Assembly: GCA_030427635.1 (NCBI GenBank)
Contig: JAUIBA010000033.1
Span: 1 to 44,174, forward strand
Source: Bacteroidia bacterium
GTDB lineage: Bacteria > Bacteroidota > Bacteroidia > Chitinophagales > Chitinophagaceae
Reading direction: 5' to 3'
DNA length: 44,174 bases
Part shown: in pieces, positions 31,883-42,900 of the stretch
How positions within the stretch are numbered: position 1 is the first letter of the stretch
How the letters are laid out: the number at the start of each line of letters is the position of its first letter
Notes under the pieces: model-generated
Seen by the model: only the letters and a program-made list of their open reading frames with translations
Databases searched by the model: none
What the model was told of the DNA's origin: nothing
Position numbers and translations under genes: made by a program

Positions 31883-32461
31883 ATGAAACATACCCGGGAA
31901 TTTGAGATAGCCTGGCAGGGATTGAAGCCTGGTGAACACACCTACATATATGATCTGGACGATCAGTTTATGCAGGAGCGTGGAGCCGGAGAGGATTTCC
32001 GTAACTGGAATGCCCGGATAACATTCACCTTCGACAAGCATGAGAATTTTTTCATGCTGCACTTTGATGTAGATGGTAACGTTACGGTGGGCTGTGACAG
32101 ATGTGGTAGTGAGTTTGAACTGAGGCTTTGGGACGAGTTTGACCTTGTGATAAAGCTGATGGGGCTGGATGGAGAAGAGATGCCGGATGAAGAGGATGAT
32201 GTGGTATTCATTCCCCGTAGCGAGACGGTAATAGATATTGCCGACTGGCTGTACGAGTTTACGACGCTGAGTGTGCCTTTACAGCACATTCATCCCGATA
32301 AACCGGATGGTACACCGGGATGCGACCCTGCGGCACTGGACCTGCTGGGAAAGCTAACCGAAAATGAGCACCATACGGAAAATGAGTTGTGGAAAGGTCT
32401 GGAAGCTTTAAAAAACCTTCAGACACCACAGGAAAAGAGTAAAAGACAGAAAAAGCAATAA
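31883..32461 (+). CDS. DUF177 (YceD-like) protein
   Basis: A 192-residue protein of the DUF177/YceD family, which is encoded beside rpmF across bacteria and is linked to 23S rRNA accumulation and large-subunit assembly. It has the paired cysteines CDRCGSEF at about residues 71-78 and the following acidic region (PDEEDDVVFIPRSE). It is cytoplasmic. It is the first gene of an operon with rpmF (22 bases downstream) and plsX, the common order DUF177-rpmF-plsX. Confidence 0.9.
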   Translation: MKHTREFEIAWQGLKPGEHTYIYDLDDQFMQERGAGEDFRNWNARITFTFDKHENFFMLHFDVDGNVTVGCDRCGSEFELRLWDEFDLVIKLMGLDGEEMPDEEDDVVFIPRSETVIDIADWLYEFTTLSVPLQHIHPDKPDGTPGCDPAALDLLGKLTENEHHTENELWKGLEALKNLQTPQEKSKRQKKQ

Positions 32462-32483
32462 TTAACCATATAAATTAAGTAAA

Positions 32484-32705
32484 ATGCCTAATCCTAAAAG
32501 ACGGCACTCGCAGCAAAGGGGCGCAAAGCGCAGGACGCATTACAAAGCAACTGCTGAAACCTGGAGCATTGACAGAACTACAGGCGAAAGCCACCTGCGT
32601 CACCGTGCGCACTGGGTAGAAGGAAAGCTCTACTATCGTGGCAATGTTGTAGTGGACAAGTCTCCTGCTACAGAAGCTCCTGCAGCAGAGGGTGAAACCA
32701 ACTAA
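32484..32705 (+). CDS. rpmF: 50S ribosomal protein L32, zinc-free form
   Basis: A 73-residue L32 (bL32), a structural component of the large ribosomal subunit. The N-terminus NPKRRHSQQRGAKRRTHYKA is characteristic. The usual zinc-binding cysteine pairs are absent: their places are taken by sequences such as RTTGESHLRHRAHW, as in other cysteine-free L32 proteins. A C-terminal Ala/Glu-rich tail is slightly longer than usual. It is encoded between DUF177 and plsX. Confidence 0.96.
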   Translation: MPNPKRRHSQQRGAKRRTHYKATAETWSIDRTTGESHLRHRAHWVEGKLYYRGNVVVDKSPATEAPAAEGETN

Positions 32706-32723
32706 ATTTACTATTTTCACTGC

Positions 32724-33677
32724 ATGAAGATAGGGCTTGACATAATGGGGGGCGATTTCGCCCCTGCTGAAGCTATTAAAGGTATTCAGTCATTCCTGGA
32801 GCAGGTGCCGGATTCCCCGGTACACCTGATGCTCGTAGGTAATCGTGATGTAGCTGCACCTTACATGCATCTTATTGAGCCTTACGCAGGCCGCTACACT
32901 TTTGTGGACGCTCCGGATACCATAGGTATGAATGAGCACCCTACAAAAGCGCTGAAGGAAAAACCCAACTCCAGTATTGCAGTTGGCTTCGGCATGATGC
33001 AGCGTGGTAAGGCTGACGCATTCATAAGTGCCGGTAATACCGGCGCTATGCTGGTAGGGGCGATGTACACTGTCAAGGCTATTGAAGGTGTGCAGCGCCC
33101 CACTATTGCTACTCCCATTCCCCGCACAGACGGCAAATTCAGCTGCATACTGGACGTAGGTATCAATGCTGACTGCAAGCCGGAACATCTGGTACAGTTT
33201 GCACAGCTGGGTTCTCTGTATGCACAGCATATACTGGGTGTGGAAGCGCCTAAGGTAGGCTTGCTGAATCTGGGCGAGGAGGAAGGAAAGGGTAATATAC
33301 TGGCACAGGCCACATACCCATTACTAAAGGAGCGCAGCGATATCAATTTTGCCGGTAACATAGAAGGACGTGATGTTTTCTATGGTAAGGCAGATGTGAT
33401 AGTATGTGAGGGCTTTGTAGGAAATGTGGTTATCAAGATGGCAGAGTCTATCTACGACATATTCAAAGTGCAGAAGGGCATCAGAGATGAGTTTCTGGAT
33501 ACTTTCAACTTTGAGGTATATGGCGGTACGCCCATACTGGGTGTGAATAGTCCGGTAATCATAGGCCATGGCATATCTCATGCGCTGGCATTCCACAATA
33601 TGATAGAGCTGGCAGCCCGCTTTATAGAGACTGACCTGATAGGTACCTTCCGTCAGAATTTCAAACCGGCACAGTAA
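32724..33677 (+). CDS. plsX: Phosphate acyltransferase PlsX
   Basis: A 317-residue cytoplasmic enzyme that makes acyl-phosphate from acyl-ACP for phospholipid synthesis. It begins with the family signature IGLDIMGGDFAP, followed by SAGNTGAMLVGA (about 101-112) and DVIVCEGFVGNVVIK. It starts 18 bases after rpmF and ends the operon. The fabH gene that often follows plsX is not present; the next gene is feoB on the opposite strand. Confidence 0.96.
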   Translation: MKIGLDIMGGDFAPAEAIKGIQSFLEQVPDSPVHLMLVGNRDVAAPYMHLIEPYAGRYTFVDAPDTIGMNEHPTKALKEKPNSSIAVGFGMMQRGKADAFISAGNTGAMLVGAMYTVKAIEGVQRPTIATPIPRTDGKFSCILDVGINADCKPEHLVQFAQLGSLYAQHILGVEAPKVGLLNLGEEEGKGNILAQATYPLLKERSDINFAGNIEGRDVFYGKADVIVCEGFVGNVVIKMAESIYDIFKVQKGIRDEFLDTFNFEVYGGTPILGVNSPVIIGHGISHALAFHNMIELAARFIETDLIGTFRQNFKPAQ

Positions 33678-33705
33678 TCTGCATTTCTTTTATCAGTAGA
33701 TACGA

Positions 33706-33724
33706 CCATCATACAGCATGATGG
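33706..33724. terminator. Possible terminator between plsX and feoB
   Basis: CCATCAT (33706-33712) pairs with ATGATGG (33718-33724) around a 5-base loop, followed by a weak T-rich stretch. It lies between two convergent genes and may serve either. Confidence 0.4.
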
Positions 33725-33771
33725 CGTGAATATTTCTTTTGCCTTGTACGTAAGAGAGAGGTAAACTATGC

Positions 33772-35895
33772 TTAGCGGAACAGGATATACATAAGGTATG
33801 CACCTGCATAGGCCAGTACACCCATATACAGGAACTGTATGGCAGGCATAGCCCAGCTTCTGGTTTCCCGCTTTACTATGGCAAGTGTACTCATGCACTG
33901 CATGGCAAATGCATAGAATACCAGGAGCGATAAGCCAGTGGCCAGGGTATAAACAGGACTACCGTCTTTTCTTTTTGCATCCCGCATTTTCTGGGTAAGT
34001 GTTTTGGTATCGGCATCGGCATCGCCCACACTGTAGAGTGTAGCCATAGTACCTACAAATACCTCACGGGCAGCAAATGAGGTGACAAGGGCTATGCCTA
34101 TTTTCCAGTCATAACCTATGGGGGCAATAAATGGTTCTATGGCATGGCCCATGATGCCGGCAAACGAATTTTCCAGTTTTTCTGTGGCCATCTGCCGCTG
34201 CAGGTCTTCTGCTTGTAATCCTCCGGTATTGCCGGTGGCGGTCATGGCTGCATATTTATCTTCTACCGCCTTCATACGGCCCGGAGGGCCAAAGGCCGCC
34301 AGTGCCCATAGTATAAGTGAAAGAATGATAATAACCTTACCTACATCGCGTATGAAGATTTTGCCTTTTTCTATCATGGTAACGCCTACATTCTTCCACC
34401 GGGGGGCACGGTAAACGGGAAGTTCCATCAGGAAGTAGTTGCGCTCGCGCGATTTGATAACAAGGTCCATCACCTTTGCTACCAGAAGCGCCATTACAAA
34501 TCCCATAAGATAGAGTCCCATAAGTACCAGCCCCTGCAGATTAAAAATCCAGAAGTTTTTATCGGGTATTACCAGCCCTATAAGCATTGTATATACCGGC
34601 AGGCGTGCCGAGCAGCTCATAAGTGGAGTAACAAGTATGGTAATGATACGCTCCTTACGGTTTTGTATGGTGCGGGCAGCCATTACTGCCGGTACGGCAC
34701 AGGCCATACCACTGATGAGCGGCATCACAGAGCGGCCGTTAAGCCCGGCGCTGCGCATGATGCGGTCTGTAAGGAAGCTGATGCGGGCCATATAACCACT
34801 GTCTTCCAGTATGGTGATGAGGCCAAAGAGTATCATTATCTGCGGTACAAAGACAGCTATTCCTCCCAGGCCCGCCAGCAAGCCGTTAATAAGGAAGTCG
34901 CTCACATAGCCACCCGGCAGCAGACCGCCCAGCTGCTCGCCCAGCCATGCAAAAAGTGTTTCTATCCAGTTCATAGGATACTGCGCCAGCCAGAAGATGG
35001 ACTGGAACAGCAGAAACAGTACCACCAGCAATATAAGGTTGCCCCACAGAGGATGCAAGAGTGTTCTGTCCACCTTTTCGCTGAACAGGGCTTTCTTCAT
35101 GGGGCTTTCCGTTACCACACATTGCTGTAGTATGGTGTCTATGCGCTTGTATCTTAATATAATCTCTTCGGCCTGCAGCTTAGACCTGTGAAATGCAGCC
35201 TCGCCCAGCAGCGCTCCTATGCGTATGCGCTGGGCCGCATTGAGGTGCTGCAGGCTGGTATAGATGCATGCTATATGAAAAGCAGCATAAGCGCTTATCT
35301 GCTCTGTGATTTCCTGTATCTCCTGCAGCCATGCAGTGCCTAGTACGGGTAGCTCTGTAAAATACTGACGGGGCTGAGCGGAGCTGGCAGCAACCTCATC
35401 AATGGCTTTTTTCAGTTGGTTTATTCCCTTCCCGGCTCTGGGATTGATAGGTATTACCGGTACACCCATCAGGCGTTGCAACTCAGTAGTATCAATAGTA
35501 ATACCTTTTTCCCGGGCTATATCCATCATAGTAAGGCCTATCACCACGGGAATTTTCAAATCCATTATCTGGGAGCAGAACAGAAGGTTGCGCTTCAGGT
35601 TGGCAGCATCAACTATTACTACTATGAGGTCGGGCAGGTCGCTGGCATTACGGTTTAGTAATACCTCGCAGCTTACCTGCTCATCAGCACTTTTGGGATA
35701 AAGGCTGTAAGTGCCTGGCAGGTCCAGGACATTGGCTTTCAGTTTTTCTGAAATGGTGGTATGTCCTGTTTTTTTGTCCACCGTCACGCCAGGAAAGTTA
35801 CCTACCCTTTGGTTGAGTCCGGTAAGCGCATTAAACAGCGAACTCTTTCCACTGTTGGGGTTACCTACCAATGCTATTGTAAACTGCCTGCGCAT
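33772..35895 (-). CDS. feoB: Ferrous iron transporter FeoB
   Basis: A 707-residue inner-membrane ferrous iron transporter. The N-terminal G domain has G1 GNPNSGKSS (11-19), G3 DLPGTYSL and a G4-like TMMD where many FeoB proteins have NxxD. A helical spacer domain follows (about 170-290), then the membrane domain with the paired Gate motifs (SGMACAVPAVMAAR and ILVTPLMSCSARLP) and a GYDWKIGIALVTSFAAREVFVG segment. The frame extends to a GTG at 36027, but the promoter element at 35912-35905 lies inside that extension, so I choose the ATG at 35895. No feoA is present as a neighbour or fusion. Confidence 0.95.
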   Translation of the reverse strand: MRRQFTIALVGNPNSGKSSLFNALTGLNQRVGNFPGVTVDKKTGHTTISEKLKANVLDLPGTYSLYPKSADEQVSCEVLLNRNASDLPDLIVVIVDAANLKRNLLFCSQIMDLKIPVVIGLTMMDIAREKGITIDTTELQRLMGVPVIPINPRAGKGINQLKKAIDEVAASSAQPRQYFTELPVLGTAWLQEIQEITEQISAYAAFHIACIYTSLQHLNAAQRIRIGALLGEAAFHRSKLQAEEIILRYKRIDTILQQCVVTESPMKKALFSEKVDRTLLHPLWGNLILLVVLFLLFQSIFWLAQYPMNWIETLFAWLGEQLGGLLPGGYVSDFLINGLLAGLGGIAVFVPQIMILFGLITILEDSGYMARISFLTDRIMRSAGLNGRSVMPLISGMACAVPAVMAARTIQNRKERIITILVTPLMSCSARLPVYTMLIGLVIPDKNFWIFNLQGLVLMGLYLMGFVMALLVAKVMDLVIKSRERNYFLMELPVYRAPRWKNVGVTMIEKGKIFIRDVGKVIIILSLILWALAAFGPPGRMKAVEDKYAAMTATGNTGGLQAEDLQRQMATEKLENSFAGIMGHAIEPFIAPIGYDWKIGIALVTSFAAREVFVGTMATLYSVGDADADTKTLTQKMRDAKRKDGSPVYTLATGLSLLVFYAFAMQCMSTLAIVKRETRSWAMPAIQFLYMGVLAYAGAYLMYILFR

Positions 35896-35904
35896 GAGTG
35901 GGCG

Positions 35905-35912
35905 CAAAGGTA
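35905..35912 (-). promoter_or_regulatory. Bacteroidota -7 promoter element for feoB
   Basis: TACCTTTG on the minus strand ends 9 bases before the ATG at 35895. It decides the start and implies a near-leaderless transcript. Confidence 0.6.
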
Positions 35913-36070
35913 CATAAAGCCACCTGCGGTAAATCAGTATGCGTGTCGGCTGGCTGTAATTTTTCCCGATAGTGAAAACCGGGAGACTGATATGTGAATA
36001 TTTCCATAAAATGGAAAAAATGTCCACATGGTAGATGGTTTGCTATCTATTGTCTGTCGTAATTGTTTGT

Positions 36071-36108
36071 AAATCAATATGTTAAAATTATGGCACGCCG
36101 TTAGTAAT
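36071..36108 (+). promoter_or_regulatory. Candidate sigma-54-like promoter block of the second DUF4402 pilin gene
   Basis: This block aligns with 3692-3729. Its core TGGCACGCCGTTAGT (36091-36105) has a perfect sigma-54 -24 half (TGGCACG) and an imperfect -12 half (TAGT instead of TTGC). The start codon is 56 bases after the core. The A-rich leader ACAAACAAATAAAAT before the gene also resembles that of the first pilin gene. Confidence 0.45.
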
Positions 36109-36161
36109 ACTACTGGCATAACACAAACAACAACATACACAAACAAATAAAATCAACTACA

Positions 36162-36686
36162 ATGAAAAACTTCTTCAAATCTCTCGCAATCGCAGCTGTT
36201 GCAACTTTCGGTTTCGCAACTGCTTCTCACGCTCAGGCTACTGCTACTGCTTCTGCCTCTGCCAACATCATCACTCCTATCTCTATCGTTAAGACAGTAG
36301 ATATGAACTTCGGTAACGTAGCCGTTTCTGCTACCATCGCAGGTACTGCTGTTCTGGACCCTGCCGGTACACGTACTACTGGCGGTGCAGGTGGTGTAAC
36401 CCTTCCTGCTACTACCGGTACTGTGTCTGCTGCCAGTTTCACAGTTTCCGGTCAGGCTTCTTACACTTACGCAATAACACTGCCTACAAGCTGCACTATC
36501 TCTGACGGTGCTTCACATAACATGACTGTTGACAACTTCACATCAGTACCATCTGCTACCGGCACACTGAGCGCTTCTGGTACTGAAACCCTGAACGTAG
36601 GTGCTACCCTAAACGTAGCTGCTGCTCAGGCAAGCGGTCTTTATACAAACGCAACCGGTGTTCCTGTAACAGTTAACTACAACTAA
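36162..36686 (+). CDS. DUF4402 major pilin-like surface protein (copy 2)
   Basis: A 174-residue DUF4402 protein with a signal peptide ending ASHAQ. The mature part (149 residues) differs from the protein encoded at 3776 only by one Ser/Val and one Ala/Ser change, while the signal peptides differ at many positions and the DNA carries many silent changes. The C-terminal VTVNYN with penultimate Tyr is kept. This pattern points to strong selection on the mature subunit, or to old gene conversion, rather than a fresh duplication. It lies 32 kb from copy 1 in this window, next to the giant SprB-like adhesin, and has its own promoter and hairpin terminator. It probably feeds the same chaperone-usher apparatus. 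Confidence 0.85.
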   Translation: MKNFFKSLAIAAVATFGFATASHAQATATASASANIITPISIVKTVDMNFGNVAVSATIAGTAVLDPAGTRTTGGAGGVTLPATTGTVSAASFTVSGQASYTYAITLPTSCTISDGASHNMTVDNFTSVPSATGTLSASGTETLNVGATLNVAAAQASGLYTNATGVPVTVNYN

Positions 36687-36708
36687 TAATAATCAATAAT
36701 GTAATAGG

Positions 36709-36739
36709 GAGGCTGTCACCAAATTTTGGTGACAGCCTC
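36709..36739 (+). terminator. Hairpin terminator after the second DUF4402 gene
   Basis: A long perfect inverted repeat, GAGGCTGTCACC (36709-36720) with GGTGACAGCCTC (36728-36739), extends inward through AAA/TTT. There is no strong T run after it, so termination is likely but not certain. Confidence 0.65.
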
Positions 36740-36856
36740 AGACATTAAAAAAATATCCAACATTATTGTCAGATTAACTCGTTACTGAATTCCCAGGTGC
36801 TTGTTAATCAGAAGTGAATAACAAATCGTTACTTGAAAGAAAATGCTATTCGAGGC

Positions 36857-36864
36857 TACTTTTG
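36857..36864 (+). promoter_or_regulatory. Bacteroidota -7 promoter element for the SprB-like gene
   Basis: TACTTTTG matches TAnnTTTG, about 77 bases before the ATG at 36941. Confidence 0.45.
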
Positions 36865-36940
36865 CCGATATATTCCGAATGTACTGTTAATTGTATAATG
36901 TATTCTTGATTACCCCGTCCATTCTGAAAAACACAATCCG

Positions 36941-39900
36941 ATGAAACGAAACTTTACAACCACTGCTTTAAATAAAATGACAGCCGGCATCAGGGGCATT
37001 TTCCTGATGTCTGCTATGTTGCTTACTGCGGGCATCAGTAATGCCCAGGTAGGTATACAGTCATTTAATGCTACCTATACTGCTGCCAGTACAGGTAAGA
37101 CTTATTATATGAGTGGGGCAGATAATAGTCCGCTGGAGCATAATGACTACTCGTACAAGTATGGTACAAGCAGTGGTGTATCCAACAACATTCTGAACTT
37201 CAGTTCGTTTGGTATAGGGTCTAACAACTATGCATACCGCAACATCACCAATGCATTTGTAAAAATCAGAAGGCATAACAACAGTCTTGTGAGTGGTGTG
37301 CGCGAGCTGCTGTGGTATGAAGGTACCAGTACTGATGTGTATGATGGGGCAACGATTCGTCTGAAACAGCCTTATCAGTCCAGCATGGAAGTGATGTTTA
37401 ACGGTGCGCGCGGGCTGAATGCAGGTACGGATAATATCTTTAATAACTCTGCTGACGGTAACGGTAACAATAACAACATTGAACGTTTTGACTATATCAT
37501 TCCTGATGGCTATACAATTGTAGCCAACTCACAGGAAGGTTTTATAGTAATGGACAGGGGCGTGCTGGGAGCACATGACCCTTTTTGTGTGGCTGTAATA
37601 ACAAACCTCAATAGTTCAGATAATCCATCGGCATATACTTCTGTTTTGCGTCTGACCTCTTCCAACTATGGTTCGGTTAACCCAATTCCGGTAATGACAT
37701 CATATGTACTGAGGATGGATGAGGGAGAGAGCAAGCTGAAAGCTTCAACAACAACCGATGCAGCACAGGGTATAGGTGGTGTTTTTATCCGCTATTCTGA
37801 TCTGGGACTTTCGAACGGTACTGTTATATACGGCTATTCTGTTTTTGGTGGTGACTTCCCATCAGGAGCCAGTGGCAATAAGGTGGTAGACTGGAACAAC
37901 ACTACTTACTTCCCTACCAACACTGAGCCAGGTAATGGTGGTCTGGACATGCTGGCGGTATCGGGTGTGTTTCAGTTATCAAATGCACTGGCGCCGCTGG
38001 CAAATGATGTAACAAGGGCGGCAGTATGTAACCCGGATGGTACAGGAAAAGTGAGTGTACCGTCACTGAGCGCTACCGACCTGAACAGCGGCGGCGTAAT
38101 ATCCAGCTACAAAATTGTTACTATCCCTTATGCATCGCAGGGGGTTCTTTATTATTATAATGGTTCGTCTTATGTACCTGTTAGTGCAGGTATGACATTG
38201 ACAATATCTCAATCTTCCAGTCTTAAGTTCGACCCCGCTGATGGGTTTATGGATGACGCTGTATTTCAGTATACCGCTACCAACAACTTCGGACTTGTTT
38301 CCAACATTGCGTATGGTACCATACCGGTATATACCATGCCATCAACATCGGCAGGTAGCAATGTGGCTATATGCAGTGGAGGTTCTACCCTGCTGAATGC
38401 TACAGGTGCTACATCTTTTTCATGGTCGCCATCTACTGGTCTTTCCTGCACCACATGTGCTAATCCTACTGCAAGCCCATCTGCTACGCAGACATATACG
38501 ATAACCGGCTCTCATCCGGCATCAGGCTGTAGTACTACTGCTACTATTACGGTATCAGTTAATCCTACACCTACAGTCAGCGCCGGCTCTTCAGTGTCTG
38601 TATGTAGTGGTGAGTCTGCTACGCTGGGTGCATCGGGTGCGGCTACATATAACTGGAGTCCGTCTACAGGTCTTTCCTGCACAGCATGTGCCTCACCGGT
38701 AGCTACTCCGGGTAGCACTACTACATATACGGTAACCGGTACTACCGGCAGTTGCTCTGCAACATCATCAGTAACGGTAACTGTAAAAAGTCTGCCATCG
38801 CTTTATGCAGGCAGCGATGTTACTAAATGTCAGGGTGTAGCGGCGTCTCTGTATGCATCAGGCGCATCATCTTATTCATGGTTGCCATCTACTGGTCTTT
38901 CCTGTACTACCTGCACTAATCCATCAGCTACACCATCAGTTACTACTACTTATACTGTAACGGGTACCGGAAGCAATGGCTGTACTAAAGAGCGTACTGT
39001 AACTGTTTCTATCAATCCGGCCCCATCAGTAAGTGCGGGTTCTGATATTGCAATATGTTCAGGCACTTCTGCTTCATTGAGCGCATCAGGTGCTTCATCT
39101 TATTCATGGGCTCCTTCTACAGGGCTGTCATGTACTTCATGCAGCAACCCTTCTGCCAGCCCATCTTCAACAAAGACATATACAGTAACCGGAACTTCTG
39201 CAGCAGGCTGCACTGCCTCTGCCAGTGTTACGGTAAGTGTTAATCCACAGCCTTCTTCTATATCAGGCAGCATTAATATTTGCCCTGGTATTTCCGGTAC
39301 GCTCAGCTGCAGCACATCGGGTGGTACATGGAGCAGCAGTAATAATACCATTGCTACGGTAGGCTCTGCTACAGGTGTGGTAACGGGTGTGGCTGCAGGT
39401 ACAGCTACTGTTACCTACATGCTGCCAACCGGCTGCTATGCTACAAAGGTTGTAACAGTTAATTCAGGTCCGGCAGCAATATCCGGCCCTTCAGAAATAT
39501 GTGTATCAGCAACAGCTAACATGAGCAGCGGTACCAGTGGCGGCACATGGAGCAGCAGTAATACAGGCATTGCTGAGATCACTGCATCAACAGGTGTTGT
39601 AACAGCACAGGCACAGGGTACAGCAACTATCAGTTACATACTGCCATCTGGTTGTGCTGTTACAAAGCAAATTACAGTAAATGCAAATCCATCTGCGATA
39701 ACTGGTACACTTTCGGTTTGTGTAGGTGGTAGTGCTACATTGTCGGCTATACCAACGCCCGGTACATGGACTTCAGGTAATGCTTCTGTGGTAGCGATTG
39801 GGAACACGTCCGGTATTATCAGTGGTATATCTGCCGGTACTGCCAATGTAACTTATACGCTGCCCGGTGGTTGTTCTGTATCGGCTGTAGTAACTACCAA

Positions 39901-42900
39901 TCCACTTCCGTCTGCTGTGTCAGGTGCATCTATGCTTTGTGCAGGAACTGCAGCTACGTACACAAGTGGTGGCAGCGGCGGAGCATGGAGTACATCTAAC
40001 GGTGCGATTGCAACAATTAATAGTTCAACCGGTGTGTTGAATGCACTCAGTGCCGGAACATGCAATGTTACTTATACACTTGCTACAGGATGTCTTGCAG
40101 TAAAAACAATTACTGTTAATCCATCTATATTACTTACTGCCACTACAACCAACCTTAGCTGCTATGCTGCTAACAATGGTACAATAGACCTCACAGTAAG
40201 CGGTGGTACTGCTCCATTTACATACAGCTGGAGCAACGGAGCCAATACACAGGATATATCCGGTCTTGCATCTGGTACTTATATTGTTACTGTTTCTGAT
40301 GCGAAAGGTTGTTCCGCAACATTGAGCAGGACTATTACTCAGCCTTCGGTTGTTGCTGCATCAGCCATGTCATTTAATGTGAGCTGTAACGGTGGTAGCA
40401 ATGGTATCATTGACCTTACTGTGTCTGGTGGTACATCGCCTTACACTTACAGCTGGAGCAACGGTGCTACTACGCAGGACTTGAGTGGACTGACATCCGG
40501 TACTTATAATGTTACCGTAAGTGATGCGAACGGCTGTACTGCCTATGCTTCAAAAACAATTACTCAGCCGTCTGCACTGGCTACCTCAGCTACCGGTACC
40601 AATATTAACTGTAACGGTGGCAGCAATGGTAGTATAGATCTTTCTGTAACCGGTGGTACCACACCATACTCCTACAGCTGGAGCAATAGTGCTACCACTC
40701 AGGACCTTACCGGTCTTACAGCAGGTACATACTCTGTGACCGTTACAGATGCAAAAGGTTGTACGGCTACAAAAACAAAAACGATTTCAGAACCGGCAGC
40801 ACTGGTTGCTACCACATCTGGTACAGATGTTAGCTGTTACAATGGCGCAAACGGTACAATCGATTTGACTGTAACGGGTGGCACTACACCATATACTTAT
40901 AGCTGGGGTGGCGGTTTTACAACAGAAGACCGTACCGGCCTTACTGCAGGTACCTATACTGTAGTAGTAACAGACAATAAGGGTTGTACAGCTACAGCTA
41001 CAAAAACCATTGCTCAGCCAACAGCGCTTACAGCAGTGGCAACCAATACGAATGTAAGTTGTAACGGTGGTACAAATGGCACGGTAGATCTTACTGTGGC
41101 TGGTGGTACTACTCCATATACTTATGCATGGAATAACGGAGCAACTACACAGGACCTCAGCGGCCTTACTGCTGGTACTTACTCTGTGGTAGTTACTGAT
41201 GGTAATGGTTGTACAGCCACTGCTTCAAAGACTATTACACAGCCTTCGGCAATAACTGCGACAACTTCTTTCACTAATGCACTTTGTTATGGTTGTGCCA
41301 ATGGTACAGCATCAGTAGCGGCTACTGGTGCTACTGCTCCATATACTTATGTATGGAGTAACGGCGCTACGACAGCATCGGTATCAGGGCTGGTAGCAGG
41401 CACTTATACTGTTACGGTAAAAGATGCGCATAACTGTACCGTTGTAAAAAACATTACAATAACACAGCCTTCTGTTTTCTCTGCATCGGCCAGTGGTACC
41501 GGTGTTAGCTGTAACGGTGGTAATAACGGCACTGCAACAGTATCTGTATCCGGTGGTACTACTCCATATACTTATGCATGGAGCAATGGTGCTACTACAG
41601 CATCACTGACCAGCCTTACTGCAGGTACCTACTCTGTGGTGGTTACAGATGCCAATAGTTATACTACTACTGCCACAGTAACTGTAGCTCAGCCATCGGC
41701 ATTGTCTGCATCTGCTACTGCTACCAATGTTAACTGTAACGGTGGTAATAATGGTACAATAGACCTTACTGTGAGCGGTGGTACTGCACCTTACACATAT
41801 AGCTGGAGCAATGGTGCTACTACACAGGACCTGAGCAGTCTTACAGCCGGTACGTATTCTGTACTGGTAACAGATGCTCATGGCTGTACGGCAACAGTGT
41901 CAAAAACTGTAACACAGCCGTCAGTGCTTACTGCCACTGCATTTAATACTAATGTTAGTTGTAACGGCGGTAGCAATGGTACTATAGATCTTACTGCTGC
42001 CGGTGGTACTACTCCATATACTTACAGCTGGAGCAATGGTGCTACTACACAGGACCTTAGCGGACTGAGTGCAGGAACCTATTCTGTAGTTGTTACAGAT
42101 AATAAAGGTTGTACTGCAACGGTTACAAAAACAATTACACAGCCTGCTACACTCAGTGCCTCTGCTACTGTAAGCAATGTAAGCTGTAATGGTGGCACAA
42201 ACGGCGTAATAGACCTGACGGTAAGCGGCGGTACTGCTGCTTATACATATAACTGGAGCAATGGCGCTGCTACTCAGGATTTGAGTGGTGTTGCTGCTGG
42301 TACCTACTCAGTAGTGGTTACAGACAATAAAGGCTGTACAGCTACTGTAACAAAGACCGTTACTGAGCCTGCACCGGTAGCTGCTGTTACTGCTGCTACA
42401 GATGCGCTTTGTTATGGTTGTGCCAACGGTACAGCAGGTGTTACTGCATCGGGTGGTACTGCGCCATATACATATGAGTGGAATACCGGTGCCGTGACAG
42501 CATCCGTTACAGGTCTGATTGCCGGTAACTATACGGTTACAATAAAAGATGCCAATAACTGTATGCTGGTAAGAACTTTTACCATAGCACAGCCTGCTGT
42601 TTTTGAAGCTGCCGCAACCGGAACAAATGTTTCCTGCAACGGTGGTAACAATGGTACTGCAACAGTTACAGCAACAGGAGGAACAACGCCTTATACTTAC
42701 AGCTGGAATAATGGTGCTACAACAGCAACCGCTACGGGTCTTGCTGCTGGCACCTATACTGTTGTAGTGGCAGATGCCAATAGTTATACAACTACGGGTA
42801 CGGTATCTGTATCACAACCTGCTGCACTCGCAGCTTCTGCTGTAGCTACTCATATTAACTGTAATGGTGGAGATAACGGAACAATAGACCTTACTGCGTC

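Noticed and set aside
35896..36027. Longer FeoB N-terminus from a GTG at 36027
   Set aside because: The extra 44 residues have no match to FeoB or FeoA features, and a consensus promoter lies inside them; the G domain begins right after the ATG at 35895.
37061..41881. Several minus-strand frames of 60-90 codons
   Set aside because: They are shadows of the repetitive SprB-like gene and owe their length to its skewed base use.
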